Of a stretch of 39,720 nt of DNA, positions 1 through 8,010 are shown one piece after another. The stretch covers positions 1-39,720 of the forward strand of contig JAGCNV010000105.1 in NCBI GenBank assembly GCA_017645765.1, in the 5' to 3' direction. This stretch comes from a bacterium (GTDB taxonomy: Bacteria; UBP6; UBA1177). A program made the translations under genes and the position numbers. Position 1 is the stretch's first letter; each line of letters starts with the position of its first letter. The notes beneath the pieces were generated by a model. It worked only from the letters and a program-made list of their open reading frames with translations. It ran no database searches and was not told the DNA's origin.

Positions 1-120
1 GCCTACTGCTGCCAGAGTCTTCGTGATCGCTGCCGTCAACGTCGTTTTGCCGTGGTCTACGTGACCTATCGTACCGATGTTTACATGCGGTTTGCTTCTT
101 TCAAATTTCGCTTTTGCCAT
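1..120 (-). CDS. tuf: Elongation factor Tu, N-terminal 40 residues (cut by window edge)
   Basis: EF-Tu is the GTPase that carries aminoacyl-tRNA to the ribosome. Only the first 40 codons are in the window, and the rest lies beyond position 1. The visible part starts [20 protein letters not shown] and contains the P-loop [10 protein letters not shown], which is diagnostic of EF-Tu. The start at 120 is preceded by an AGGAGG ribosome binding site. It begins 14 nt after the fusA stop, so it is the fourth gene of the str operon (rpsL-rpsG-fusA-tuf), the classical order. Confidence 0.97.
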   Translation of the reverse strand, partial: MAKAKFERSKPHVNIGTIGHVDHGKTTLTAAITKTLAAVG

Positions 121-134
121 TTTTTCCTCCTAAG

Positions 135-2219
135 TTAGAAAGTTATCCCAAATTTTTGTTTCTTAATATTATCAGGAATCTCCCTGTAGTGGGAAAATTC
201 CATCGTAAACGTTCCTCTTCCCTGCGTCTGAGATCTCAGGCTCGTCATATATCCGAACATTTCGGCAAGCGGAACTTCGACATTGATTATTCTGATTCCG
301 CCCGCAGCATCTTCAAAGCCGATAATTTCAGATCTCTTTGCCTGAAGATTGCCCATAACATCACCCAAATATTGTTCTGGAACATTGATTTCGACTTTCA
401 TGACAGGTTCAAGGATCTTCGGACTCGATTTTTCCTCAGCATCTCTAAAACAGTTGAGCGCCGCGACTTTGAATGCCATTTCAGAAGAATCGACTTCGTG
501 AAAGGAGCCGTCAACCAAAGCCACATGAACGTCAACCACCGGAAAACCGTATCTTCCTCCGAAAGCAGCCGTCTGAACGCCTTTTTCTATTGCGCCGACG
601 AACAGCTTCGGAATAATCCCGCCTTTTGTCTGATCTTCGAAAACAATGCCTGAACCTGCTTCAAGCGGCTCGAACTCCATGACAACGTGTGCATACTGTC
701 CTTTACCGCCCGTCTGCTTTACAAGCCTGTGTTCCATTCTGACAGGTTTCGAGAAAGTTTCTCTGTAACTTACCATCGGATTTCCGACATGGGCGTCGAC
801 CTTGAATTCCCTGCGAAGTCTTTCGACAAGAACCTCAAGATGAAGTTCACCCATTCCGGAAATGATGATCTGACCCGTTTCGGTGTCTGCGTTGACTCTG
901 AAACTCGGGTCTTCTTTGGCGAGCTTCTCAAGCGAGAGAGCAAGCCTTTCTTCGTCCGCTTTTGTCTTCGGTTCGATAGCGATGCTGATGACAGGTTCCG
1001 GAAAAGTGATCTTCTCGAAAAGGAACGCATCGTGCTTCTGGCAGAGCGTCGAACCAGTCGTAGCATACTTAAGACCTACTATCGCGCCGATGTTTCCGGC
1101 GGAAATCGAATCAACATCCTCTCTCTTATTGGCGTGCATTCTCAGAAGCCTGCCTATCCTCTCAACCTTGTCGGAAAGAGGATTGTAATACTGCTGACCG
1201 ACTTGAAGTTCGCCGCAGTAGACACGGACAAAACTGAGTTCGCCGACATAAGGATCGGACATTATCTTGAAAATCAAAGCACCGGGGAAAGAATCCGTCG
1301 GTTTGACGAATTTTTCCGACTCGTCTTTGACGGAAGTAACCTTTATCGGAGGAACATCGACCGGAGATGGCAGATAGTCGACAACGGCGTCAAGCAGAAG
1401 CTGGACACCCTTGTTTTTGAAAGAACTGCCGCAAAGGACAGGGAAAATCGAATTGCTGATAACGGCTTTACGCAAAGCAGCGCGGATTTTCGCGGGTTCT
1501 ATCGGAGCACCTTCAAGGAAGAGAGCCATGATCTCTTCATCGTAGTCCGAAAGAGCTTCAAAAAGTTTTTCGCGGCACTTTTCAACCGTCTCGCGGTATT
1601 CTTCGGGAACCGACTGCTCTTCTCTGAAAACTGCGCCCAAAACATCGCTGTCGTAGTAGCGCGTCGTCATGTTGATAATGTCGATGATCCCGCAGAACGA
1701 ATCTTCTTTTCCGACCGGAACCTGCACAGCAACCGCATTTGCACCAAGTTTCGTCTTCATCATTTCGATGACGTGGAAGAAATCGGCACCCGTGCGGTCC
1801 ATTTTGTTTACGAATGCAAGTCTCGGAACTTTGTATTTGTCTGCCTGTCTCCAGACCGTTTCGGATTGAGGCTCGACACCGCTTACCGCGCAGAAAACAG
1901 CGACCGCACCGTCGAGAACTCTAAGTGAACGTTCGACTTCGATAGTGAAATCAACGTGTCCGGGAGTGTCGATAATGTTGATCCTTTTTTCGCGCCAGTA
2001 ACAAGTCGTCGCAGCAGACGTAATCGTGATGCCTCTTTCCTGTTCCTGATCCATCCAGTCCATGACTGCGGTTCCCTCGTGGACTTCGCCCATTTTGCGG
2101 GAAACACCCGTATAGAAAAGTATTCTCTCGGTAGTAGTCGTCTTACCGGCATCGATGTGCGCCATGATACCGATATTGCGGATATCTTCGAGAGCTATGT
2201 GCTTTTCAGCTGCGGACAT
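135..2219 (-). CDS. fusA: Elongation factor G
   Basis: EF-G is the GTPase that drives translocation of tRNA and mRNA on the ribosome and, with ribosome recycling factor, splits post-termination ribosomes. The 694 residues match the usual family length. The G-domain motifs are intact: [12 protein letters not shown] at residues 20-31, [15 protein letters not shown], and NKMDR. Domains II to V follow without interruption, with the conserved GMGELHLEV segment in domain III. A GGAGG sits about 10 nt before the ATG, slightly far away and next to the rpsG stop, which suggests translational coupling. The gap to rpsG is 18 nt. Nothing in it suggests the truncated or specialised EF-G2 form. Confidence 0.98.
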   Translation of the reverse strand: MSAAEKHIALEDIRNIGIMAHIDAGKTTTTERILFYTGVSRKMGEVHEGTAVMDWMDQEQERGITITSAATTCYWREKRINIIDTPGHVDFTIEVERSLRVLDGAVAVFCAVSGVEPQSETVWRQADKYKVPRLAFVNKMDRTGADFFHVIEMMKTKLGANAVAVQVPVGKEDSFCGIIDIINMTTRYYDSDVLGAVFREEQSVPEEYRETVEKCREKLFEALSDYDEEIMALFLEGAPIEPAKIRAALRKAVISNSIFPVLCGSSFKNKGVQLLLDAVVDYLPSPVDVPPIKVTSVKDESEKFVKPTDSFPGALIFKIMSDPYVGELSFVRVYCGELQVGQQYYNPLSDKVERIGRLLRMHANKREDVDSISAGNIGAIVGLKYATTGSTLCQKHDAFLFEKITFPEPVISIAIEPKTKADEERLALSLEKLAKEDPSFRVNADTETGQIIISGMGELHLEVLVERLRREFKVDAHVGNPMVSYRETFSKPVRMEHRLVKQTGGKGQYAHVVMEFEPLEAGSGIVFEDQTKGGIIPKLFVGAIEKGVQTAAFGGRYGFPVVDVHVALVDGSFHEVDSSEMAFKVAALNCFRDAEEKSSPKILEPVMKVEINVPEQYLGDVMGNLQAKRSEIIGFEDAAGGIRIINVEVPLAEMFGYMTSLRSQTQGRGTFTMEFSHYREIPDNIKKQKFGITF

Positions 2220-2237
2220 GGACTGAACTGCCTCCGA

Positions 2238-2708
2238 TTACCACTTGAAATGAGCGAAAGCCTTGTTTGCTTCTGCCATTTTGTGGGTATCTTCTTTTCT
2301 CTTGAAAGAGTTTCCTCTTTTGTTGAAAGCGTCGTCGATCTCGCCTGCAAGTTTGGCTGCCATGCCTTTCTCGCTTCTTTTGCGGGAGAACATGATCATC
2401 CATTTCATGCCGATCGCCTGGCTGTTTTCAAGAGAAATCTCGGTCGGAACCTGATAGGTCGCGCCGCCGATTCTCGTCGATTTAACCATTACCTGCGGTC
2501 TGATGTTGTCGAGAGCGGCCTTGAAAATGTCGACCGGATTCTCTTTTTTGTTCTGAGCAGCAGTTTCAATAGCATCATAAACTATTGTTTCTGCTACACT
2601 TTTCTTACCGCGAAGCATGATTTTGTTGATGAATTTCTGAAGAAGGACATCTCCGTATTTCGGATCTGCCGGAACTTCTCTTTTTGAAACGCATTTTCTT
2701 CTTGGCAT
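2238..2708 (-). CDS. rpsG: 30S ribosomal protein S7
   Basis: S7 nucleates assembly of the 30S head by binding the 3' domain of 16S rRNA and contacts mRNA and tRNA at the E site. In many bacteria it is also the translational repressor of the str operon. The protein has 156 residues, the standard length, starts MPRRKCVSKREV and contains the family segment RIGGATYQVP. The ribosome binding site is AAGGGAG, 7 nt before the ATG. It lies 16 nt after rpsL and 18 nt before fusA, so it is co-transcribed with both. Confidence 0.98.
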   Translation of the reverse strand: MPRRKCVSKREVPADPKYGDVLLQKFINKIMLRGKKSVAETIVYDAIETAAQNKKENPVDIFKAALDNIRPQVMVKSTRIGGATYQVPTEISLENSQAIGMKWMIMFSRKRSEKGMAAKLAGEIDDAFNKRGNSFKRKEDTHKMAEANKAFAHFKW

Positions 2709-2724
2709 TATTCAACTCCCTTAA

Positions 2725-3096
2725 TTACTTCGGTCTCTTAGCGCCGTATTTCGAACGGCTCTGTTTCCTGTTATTGACACCTGACGTATCGTTCGTGCCT
2801 CTGACGATGTGATAACGAACGCCGGGGAGGTCTTTGACCCTGCCGCCTCTGACGAGAACAACGCTGTGTTCCTGAAGGTTGTGACCTTCGCCGGGGATGT
2901 AGCAGGTAACTTCGAAACCGCTTGTCAGACGGACTCTGGCAACCTTTCTGAGAGCTGAATTAGGCTTTTTCGGGGTTGTGGTGTAAACACGTACACAAAC
3001 ACCCTTTCTCTGGGGACATGATACAAGTGCCGGGCACTTGCTTTTGTTCTGCTGGTCCTTACGACCTTTTCTTATTAACTGATTAATGGTCGGCAT
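2725..3096 (-). CDS. rpsL: 30S ribosomal protein S12
   Basis: S12 sits at the decoding centre of the 30S subunit and controls accuracy. I chose the ATG at 3096, giving 123 residues beginning [13 protein letters not shown], because it has an AGGAG site and matches the family N-terminus. An upstream in-frame ATG at 3195 would add 33 unrelated residues and would place the start inside the promoter. The loop [13 protein letters not shown] (Lys43) and [10 protein letters not shown] (Lys87) carry the residues usual in streptomycin-sensitive ribosomes. Three cysteines (21, 27, 34) occur near the N-terminus; related S12 proteins often have some of these. First gene of the str operon. Confidence 0.97.
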   Translation of the reverse strand: MPTINQLIRKGRKDQQNKSKCPALVSCPQRKGVCVRVYTTTPKKPNSALRKVARVRLTSGFEVTCYIPGEGHNLQEHSVVLVRGGRVKDLPGVRYHIVRGTNDTSGVNNRKQSRSKYGAKRPK

Positions 3097-3140
3097 TTCT
3101 AAACTACTCCTAATATTACCATTACCAAAAAACCGCAGGC

Positions 3141-3168
3141 ATTGTATGGAGGGAAGTACCATTGTCAA
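3141..3168 (-). promoter_or_regulatory. Sigma-70-type promoter of the str operon
   Basis: On the minus strand a perfect -35 box TTGACA (3163-3168) is followed after 16 nt by TACAAT (3141-3146), one mismatch from the consensus. Transcription would start near 3134 and give a leader of about 38 nt before rpsL. The distance and the strength suit a ribosomal protein operon. Inferred from sequence only. Confidence 0.75.
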
Positions 3169-3314
3169 AGATTTGACGATTTTTTGCCGTAACACAATGA
3201 TTTCACTGATATTTTTCGGAAGGCAAGTTTTTTTGTTTTTTTCTTTTTTCTCATTTTTCGTTAATTTTCACCTTCACAAAAAATCCAATTAAATGAGGAC
3301 AAAACAAGAAATTT

Positions 3315-3755
3315 TCAAGAAAGTTCCTTTGACATCAGAACAGCATTTTCGACAGGATCGCGGTAGTAGTTTTTTCTCAGACCGTTTTCAACAAAACCGT
3401 ACTTTTTGTAATACGCCCGCGCCGGAAAATTTGACTCACGCACTTCCAAAAAAATATGCGAAATTCCGTTTTCCGCACACCAGACGAAAACTTCATCCAT
3501 AAGTTCCGAACCGATTCCGTTTCTTCTCTGACTTTCCGAAACGGCGACTTCAAGAATTTCGGCTTCGTCGAGGACAGCTGAAAGAATCAAAAATCCGGCG
3601 AGCTTTTCTTTGCGCAGAACCGCAAAAACTTCGTGCTGCACCCTTTTATTGATGATATCTTCTATAAATAAAGAAGTGTTTCCGTGAAAAGCGGCATCAC
3701 CGATTCGGGAAATTTCAAACCTTAATTCTGAAAGTAACGAAAAATCGAGAAGCAT
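3315..3755 (-). CDS. rimI: Ribosomal protein S18-alanine N-acetyltransferase (RimI family, GNAT)
   Basis: RimI acetylates the N-terminal alanine of ribosomal protein S18 using acetyl-CoA. The 146 residues are one GNAT domain. The acetyl-CoA pyrophosphate loop is QRRNGIG (residues 76-82), after the beta-4 strand ILEVAVSES. RimI signatures follow: FLEVRESNFPARAYYKKYGF (Glu104, Asn109, Tyr115) and YYRDPVENAVLM. The ATG directly follows the stop of the upstream gene with no gap and lacks a clear ribosome binding site of its own, so translational coupling is likely. About 218 nt separate it from rpsL, which has its own promoter. A close GNAT paralogue acting on another protein is the main alternative. 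Confidence 0.85.
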   Translation of the reverse strand: MLLDFSLLSELRFEISRIGDAAFHGNTSLFIEDIINKRVQHEVFAVLRKEKLAGFLILSAVLDEAEILEVAVSESQRRNGIGSELMDEVFVWCAENGISHIFLEVRESNFPARAYYKKYGFVENGLRKNYYRDPVENAVLMSKELS

Positions 3756-4664
3756 CTATTCAGCCGTTTTCTTTTTTCTGCCTCTTTTTTTAGGTTCTTC
3801 GGCAACAGGACTTTCCGCATTTTCGAAAAACGAACCCTGGACTTCTTCCGCAGGAGCAGCTTTCGGTTCTTCCTTTTTCGTTTCCGGTTTTACTTCGGGA
3901 ACAATTTCCGGCTCGGTCGCTTTTTCGATTTTCACTTCCGCCGGTTCGACGACGTCTTTGATTTTTACGACTTTGTAGGTTTTCTGCGGAACGAGAACTT
4001 TTTCCGGAATTATCGCGCTGTCGCCGTTCGACGCATTTTCGAACCACGATTCGAAATCGACAAGTCCCTCCCCCGAAACAACGCGGCCGCTGTATTTTTC
4101 CTTGAACGCCGAAATCGTCTCTTCAAGTTTTTCCTTCTCTTCGCCGAGCGGAACAAGTTCCGACACGATCCTGACCTCGTAGTTTCCGGGATAAACGCGG
4201 TCGACTTTGTCGATATCGACTTCACCAAGATCGTTTTTGCCGACAACTTCAGTCGTGCCGTCAAGATACATCACGAAATAAACCATCTCTTTCCTCCATC
4301 TCAAAGATTTTATGAAATTCTTTCCCGTTCTTTCACCGAAAACTCCGCAGATCACGTTGTATTTGCAAAAAGTCGAATACGCATTGCAGTCCGACGACGC
4401 CTGTTTTTTCTTCGGGCAGTAGAGCTGCGCCAGTTTTCTTCTTTTGGCAAGCGATTTATTGAGTTCGATTATTTTCATATTCAGCGGACTTTCACGGAGT
4501 TCGATCCACTCAGGGAAAAAAGCCGTAAAAAGCTGCGGCTTCACAGAACAAAACTCCCGCGGACACGAAATACACTGCGAAAGATGGACTTTCGTTCCCT
4601 GCATAAGCCCGAAAAATCCGGGTTCTTCACAAACCGTCCAGCTGCTGTTCAGAAAATTCGCCAT
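3756..4664 (-). CDS. Uncharacterised eight-cysteine protein with acidic linker and AT-hook-like basic tail
   Basis: I do not recognise this family. Read from the ATG at 4664 it has 302 residues. Residues 1-126 hold eight cysteines (12, 31, 34, 39, 83, 93, 100, 106), including CISCPREFC, which could bind zinc or an iron-sulfur cluster. Residues 127-240 are a mixed alpha/beta region. Residues 240-290 are rich in Glu, Pro, Lys and Ala, and the end, PKKRGRKKK, resembles an AT-hook or other nucleic-acid-binding tail. An internal ATG at 4286 (codon 127) has a strong GGAGG site and would give a 176-residue product without the cysteines. A promoter at 4692-4719, about 20 nt before the long start, favours the 302-residue form, but both may be made. 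It is directly followed by rimI. Confidence 0.7.
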   Translation of the reverse strand: MANFLNSSWTVCEEPGFFGLMQGTKVHLSQCISCPREFCSVKPQLFTAFFPEWIELRESPLNMKIIELNKSLAKRRKLAQLYCPKKKQASSDCNAYSTFCKYNVICGVFGERTGKNFIKSLRWRKEMVYFVMYLDGTTEVVGKNDLGEVDIDKVDRVYPGNYEVRIVSELVPLGEEKEKLEETISAFKEKYSGRVVSGEGLVDFESWFENASNGDSAIIPEKVLVPQKTYKVVKIKDVVEPAEVKIEKATEPEIVPEVKPETKKEEPKAAPAEEVQGSFFENAESPVAEEPKKRGRKKKTAE

Positions 4665-4691
4665 TCCAAACTCTAAAAAACGACCCGGATG

Positions 4692-4719
4692 AGTTTATCT
4701 GTCAGATTTTCAATTTCAA
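4692..4719 (-). promoter_or_regulatory. Predicted promoter of the eight-cysteine gene and rimI
   Basis: Minus strand: TTGAAA (4714-4719), 16-nt spacer, TAAACT (4692-4697). The predicted start near 4685 leaves a leader of about 20 nt before the ATG at 4664. The site lies back to back with the promoter at 4742-4769 on the other strand. Confidence 0.5.
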
Positions 4720-4741
4720 GAGATTTCAACAAAAATAACCT

Positions 4742-4769
4742 TTGACAAAAAAAACTGTTGCATTATTAT
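4742..4769 (+). promoter_or_regulatory. Predicted promoter of the surface protein gene
   Basis: A perfect -35 TTGACA (4742-4747) and TATTAT (4764-4769), one mismatch from consensus, are separated by 16 nt. The start would be near 4777, giving a leader of about 47 nt that ends in a GAGGTG ribosome binding site. Confidence 0.65.
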
Positions 4770-4823
4770 TACCGGCGTTTTTTTGTAATGTATTTTTAAC
4801 ATTTTTCATTTTGAGGTGATTTA

Positions 4824-7800
4824 ATGAGTAAAAAATTTCTTATTTTGGTTCTTTTGGCATTCCTCATGCCATTTGCAGCAGGCGCCAAAGCCATCGGTCC
4901 CAATGTATCTGTCTACCGCGACAAAGAATTGAAGTGGGAAGACGGAGCTTACGGTTATCACGTAATGTTCAAATCGCTCCTTGAAAACAAGGAAACCAAT
5001 AACAAAGAAAAAGATGAATTTGGCAATGTGATCAACCCGCAGGGAGACACTTGCAAGGATTCCAGCACATACACGCTCGACATGAGCCACATCCCACCTG
5101 ATGCGATCATCGAGGATGCTTACCTTGTCTGGACAAGTGCGGTTCCTGTCGCTAAGAAAAACGACCCGACAGACAACGAAGTTTCTTTTTCTTTCGTTTC
5201 TGATGACGGCACGATACAGCACTCCGATACGATAAAGGGAAAAAAGGCATACAAAGTAGCGGATGCAGGTGTCGTTTCATTTGAATTCGACGCTTACAAA
5301 GATACCGATGATCCTAACAAAAGCTGGTTTACCTACCGTGTAAACGTCCGTGATTTCTTCCAGAAGATCCAGGAAAAAGGCAGAGCCGGCGCAAAAGAAG
5401 GAGCATCTTTTTATGACGGATACTCCCTCATCGGAAACTATACTCTCTCCGGTCTTGAATGCGCCAACGACGAGGTTTACAAAGGTTCGACCGAAATGGT
5501 TGCGGACTGGTCGGTAATTCTTATTTATTCTTCAGTTAAAATCAGCCCGAAAAAAATCTACCTGTATGACGGCTTCCAGGCGTATTTCCATACTCTTTCC
5601 GAAATCAAAGTAACAGGCTTTGAATTTCCTATAGATCCCGAAATCAGAATCACGCTCGCTTCACACGAAGGTGACCCGGGACTCTTTGAACTCGAACCGG
5701 AAAGCGGTATTCTCGTTCCGGAAGGTATTCAGGTTCAGGGCGATCTGCCTGACTGGCTGCTTCTTTCAAATGAATGCAACCCGCCTGCCTACGGTAGCAA
5801 CGGATTCATCAACTTAGACTACACAGAAATTTTCAACTCGATTTCTTCGGTTTACGGTTGGGATGAAACCAATCCCACCTGCATCGGAGGAATACCGCCT
5901 GTTTTTGAATTCGATAAGATCGAATACGGTATGGATGTCGACACTTTCATAATGGATTCATACACCGACGGTTCTTATGCCGCACATTTCCACAAAGGCG
6001 GACAGGAAATCAAGCTGAGAGTCGGCGCGAACCAGGATCAGGTAATAACAAACTACATGATAGTTTCGGTTGATACGAAAGCTCCGCAGTTCGATATTCC
6101 TGGACAACCTGAAAAAGTCGCATGCACGCCTGCAAGCGATCGTTTCGATTCCACCGCTCTTGAAGGAAAGTGGTGTCAGAACGGTCTTGAGCACACTTTC
6201 GCACTCAGGATCCAGAACTGGGGAACCGATTCGACGAATGCCGTAACTGTTCAGGATACAATTCCGGCAGGTATGGAATATGTTCCAGGTTCGACAGAAT
6301 ATGCAACAAGCTTCAAAGTTGAAAACGGCAAAAAAATAGCGACCCGCTGGATGCCGATACCCGACAACGGCGGTTTCCCGCTTGAAACCGGCTTTAAAGT
6401 TACAGACTCACTCAATTTCTGCCCGGACGGCAGCGATTACCTTGCCTGCGAAGACATGGTAATGGTCCGCTTCAGAGCAAAAGTAAAAGGTGAAACACCG
6501 AAAAACCATGTAATTGAAAATACTGCCACATACAAAAGTGCAGGAGTCAATGACTACAAAACCAACCTCGGTATTCCTGTAAAACTCAGAATGATTTCGT
6601 CAGGCTGTGTAAATTCTCAGGATGCTGTTGATCTTTCAGACTGCGGCGGAGTAGGTGCTGCTGCATGTACGAAGAACGAAGACTGCGGCGAAGGATTCAT
6701 CTGTGATGCTGCAAGCGGTGCATGTGTCGAAGATCCTTCAATGGTCAAATGCAACAACAGTGAAATTACGGCAAGCATCGGCAAAAACAGCCCGAACAGC
6801 AAGGTTATTTTCATCAGCAATCCTCAGACTGATCTGGTCATCGGTCAGCTCGAACTTGCCGGCAGCGGTGAAAACTGCTACATGAACCTTGAATCACTCA
6901 ACCTCAAGTTCAGCATAAAAGACAACAACATCTCGATTTCCAACATTAAGATGTACAAAGACAACAACAGCAACGGTGTTGTCGATGCTGAAGACACCCT
7001 TCTTGCAACAGCTGAAGCGGTCGCTGATTCCGGATACGCATCTTTTTCACCTTCGAAACCTGAAAACATACTTTGGGACAACAAGAAGAACAACATCCTC
7101 TTCACGGTTGATGCAAGTTATACAGAAGGTGCCGTAATCCAGAACAGCGCAACATTCACGGCATTAGTCGAAAGCGACGGAGGAGTCTCTCTCTCCGGAT
7201 CACCTGCTATCAAAGGTCTTCCGGTAGATTTCAGCACATTCCAGTTCGAACCTGCTGAAGGCTTCATCGTAACAAAAGGTCCGCACGATCCTGAAGTTCC
7301 GGCAAAATCGGAAATGAACAGATTCCAGGATGTACTTCAGCTCAGAATAACGGCAAAAGGTGCTGACGAAACGATCAAAAAGATGACGATCAAAGTTCCG
7401 AAATCCAATATGGTTTCTTTCGGCAACGGCATCAACAGACTTGCCGTTTACGAAGACACCGACAACGACGGCAAAGGTGACACTGAACTTGTTTCGACGA
7501 CTTCTTTCGACGGAACGCAGAAACATCAGTTCACCCTCAATTTCGACGTTCCGAAGGATACCGACAAATATCTTACGATCAAAGCAGAACCTTCCCTCGG
7601 CGACGGGCAGATTTTCCAGATTCAGGTTTCGGCTATCTCGGTCAACAGCCTTGACGTTCTCGGTCTGCCGGTAGATTCAAGACCTTACGAATACTCATGC
7701 GACCCGAACCTTGAAGACTGCGGCGGAGACGGCGGATGCTCGATAGTTGCAGCTGAAGAGACTGACAACACTGCACTTTTCGCTGTTGTCGCAGCTCTTA

Positions 7801-7844
7801 CACTTTTCCTTTCGGCGATCGCTTTCAGAATGAGAAAAAATTAA
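4824..7844 (+). CDS. Large secreted surface protein with DUF11-like domain, calcium-loop motifs and a C-terminal sorting-like tail
   Basis: A 1006-residue exported protein of unknown function. Residues 1-21 are a signal peptide (basic MSKK, hydrophobic LILVLLAFLMPFAAGA). Residues ~430-590 resemble the DUF11 surface repeat, with VTVQDTIPAGMEYVPGS and a following ENTATYKSAG. Residues ~612-640 are a small cysteine-rich module, CTKNEDCGEGFICDA. Two Asp/Asn-rich loops like dockerin, EF-hand or TSP3 calcium sites occur near 713 (DNNSNGVVDAED) and 878 (DTDNDGKGD). The end is CGGDGGCS (Cys972), a hydrophobic helix at 984-1001 and RMRKN. This layout recalls MYXO-CTERM-type sorting tails, where a glycine-cysteine motif precedes a membrane helix and basic residues. 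It stands alone under its own promoter. Adhesion or a surface-layer role is a guess. Confidence 0.8.
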   Translation: MSKKFLILVLLAFLMPFAAGAKAIGPNVSVYRDKELKWEDGAYGYHVMFKSLLENKETNNKEKDEFGNVINPQGDTCKDSSTYTLDMSHIPPDAIIEDAYLVWTSAVPVAKKNDPTDNEVSFSFVSDDGTIQHSDTIKGKKAYKVADAGVVSFEFDAYKDTDDPNKSWFTYRVNVRDFFQKIQEKGRAGAKEGASFYDGYSLIGNYTLSGLECANDEVYKGSTEMVADWSVILIYSSVKISPKKIYLYDGFQAYFHTLSEIKVTGFEFPIDPEIRITLASHEGDPGLFELEPESGILVPEGIQVQGDLPDWLLLSNECNPPAYGSNGFINLDYTEIFNSISSVYGWDETNPTCIGGIPPVFEFDKIEYGMDVDTFIMDSYTDGSYAAHFHKGGQEIKLRVGANQDQVITNYMIVSVDTKAPQFDIPGQPEKVACTPASDRFDSTALEGKWCQNGLEHTFALRIQNWGTDSTNAVTVQDTIPAGMEYVPGSTEYATSFKVENGKKIATRWMPIPDNGGFPLETGFKVTDSLNFCPDGSDYLACEDMVMVRFRAKVKGETPKNHVIENTATYKSAGVNDYKTNLGIPVKLRMISSGCVNSQDAVDLSDCGGVGAAACTKNEDCGEGFICDAASGACVEDPSMVKCNNSEITASIGKNSPNSKVIFISNPQTDLVIGQLELAGSGENCYMNLESLNLKFSIKDNNISISNIKMYKDNNSNGVVDAEDTLLATAEAVADSGYASFSPSKPENILWDNKKNNILFTVDASYTEGAVIQNSATFTALVESDGGVSLSGSPAIKGLPVDFSTFQFEPAEGFIVTKGPHDPEVPAKSEMNRFQDVLQLRITAKGADETIKKMTIKVPKSNMVSFGNGINRLAVYEDTDNDGKGDTELVSTTSFDGTQKHQFTLNFDVPKDTDKYLTIKAEPSLGDGQIFQIQVSAISVNSLDVLGLPVDSRPYEYSCDPNLEDCGGDGGCSIVAAEETDNTALFAVVAALTLFLSAIAFRMRKN

Positions 7845-7905
7845 TCCCCTAAAATTCCCTAATCCCTAAACACCATAAATTCCCTAAACTCCCTACTCCC
7901 CAAAC
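7843..7905. repeat. CCCTAAA-type degenerate tandem array
   Basis: Just after the stop of the surface protein gene the sequence consists of imperfect ~10-nt units of the form ATTCCCTAAA or CTCCCTAAA. The same unit, in the same orientation, recurs at 11071-11090, 12061-12110 and 13283-13310, always between genes. Confidence 0.7.
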
Positions 7906-7912
7906 TTTTCAT

Positions 7913-7940
7913 TTGCATTTTCGGACTCTTTGAGTATAAA
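7913..7940 (+). promoter_or_regulatory. Predicted ppdK promoter
   Basis: TTGCAT (7913-7918), 16-nt spacer and TATAAA (7935-7940). The predicted start near 7948 gives a leader of about 60 nt ending in a GGAGG ribosome binding site. Confidence 0.55.
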
Positions 7941-8010
7941 AGCGCGTTTTTAAGTTTTTTGGAAAAAATGATGTTTTTAACCGTTAATATTTGAATTTTT
8001 GGAGGAAAAA

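Noticed and set aside
687-1928. A 413-codon open frame on the plus strand
   Set aside because: It lies wholly inside fusA on the opposite strand, has no ribosome binding site or recognisable protein motif, and exists because of the codon bias of fusA.
3097-3195. An N-terminal extension of 33 codons for rpsL
   Set aside because: It would start upstream of the predicted -10 and -35 boxes; the ATG at 3096 matches all known S12 proteins.
7999-8010. A TTG start four codons before the ppdK ATG
   Set aside because: The TTG overlaps the GGAGG site that serves the ATG at 8011.
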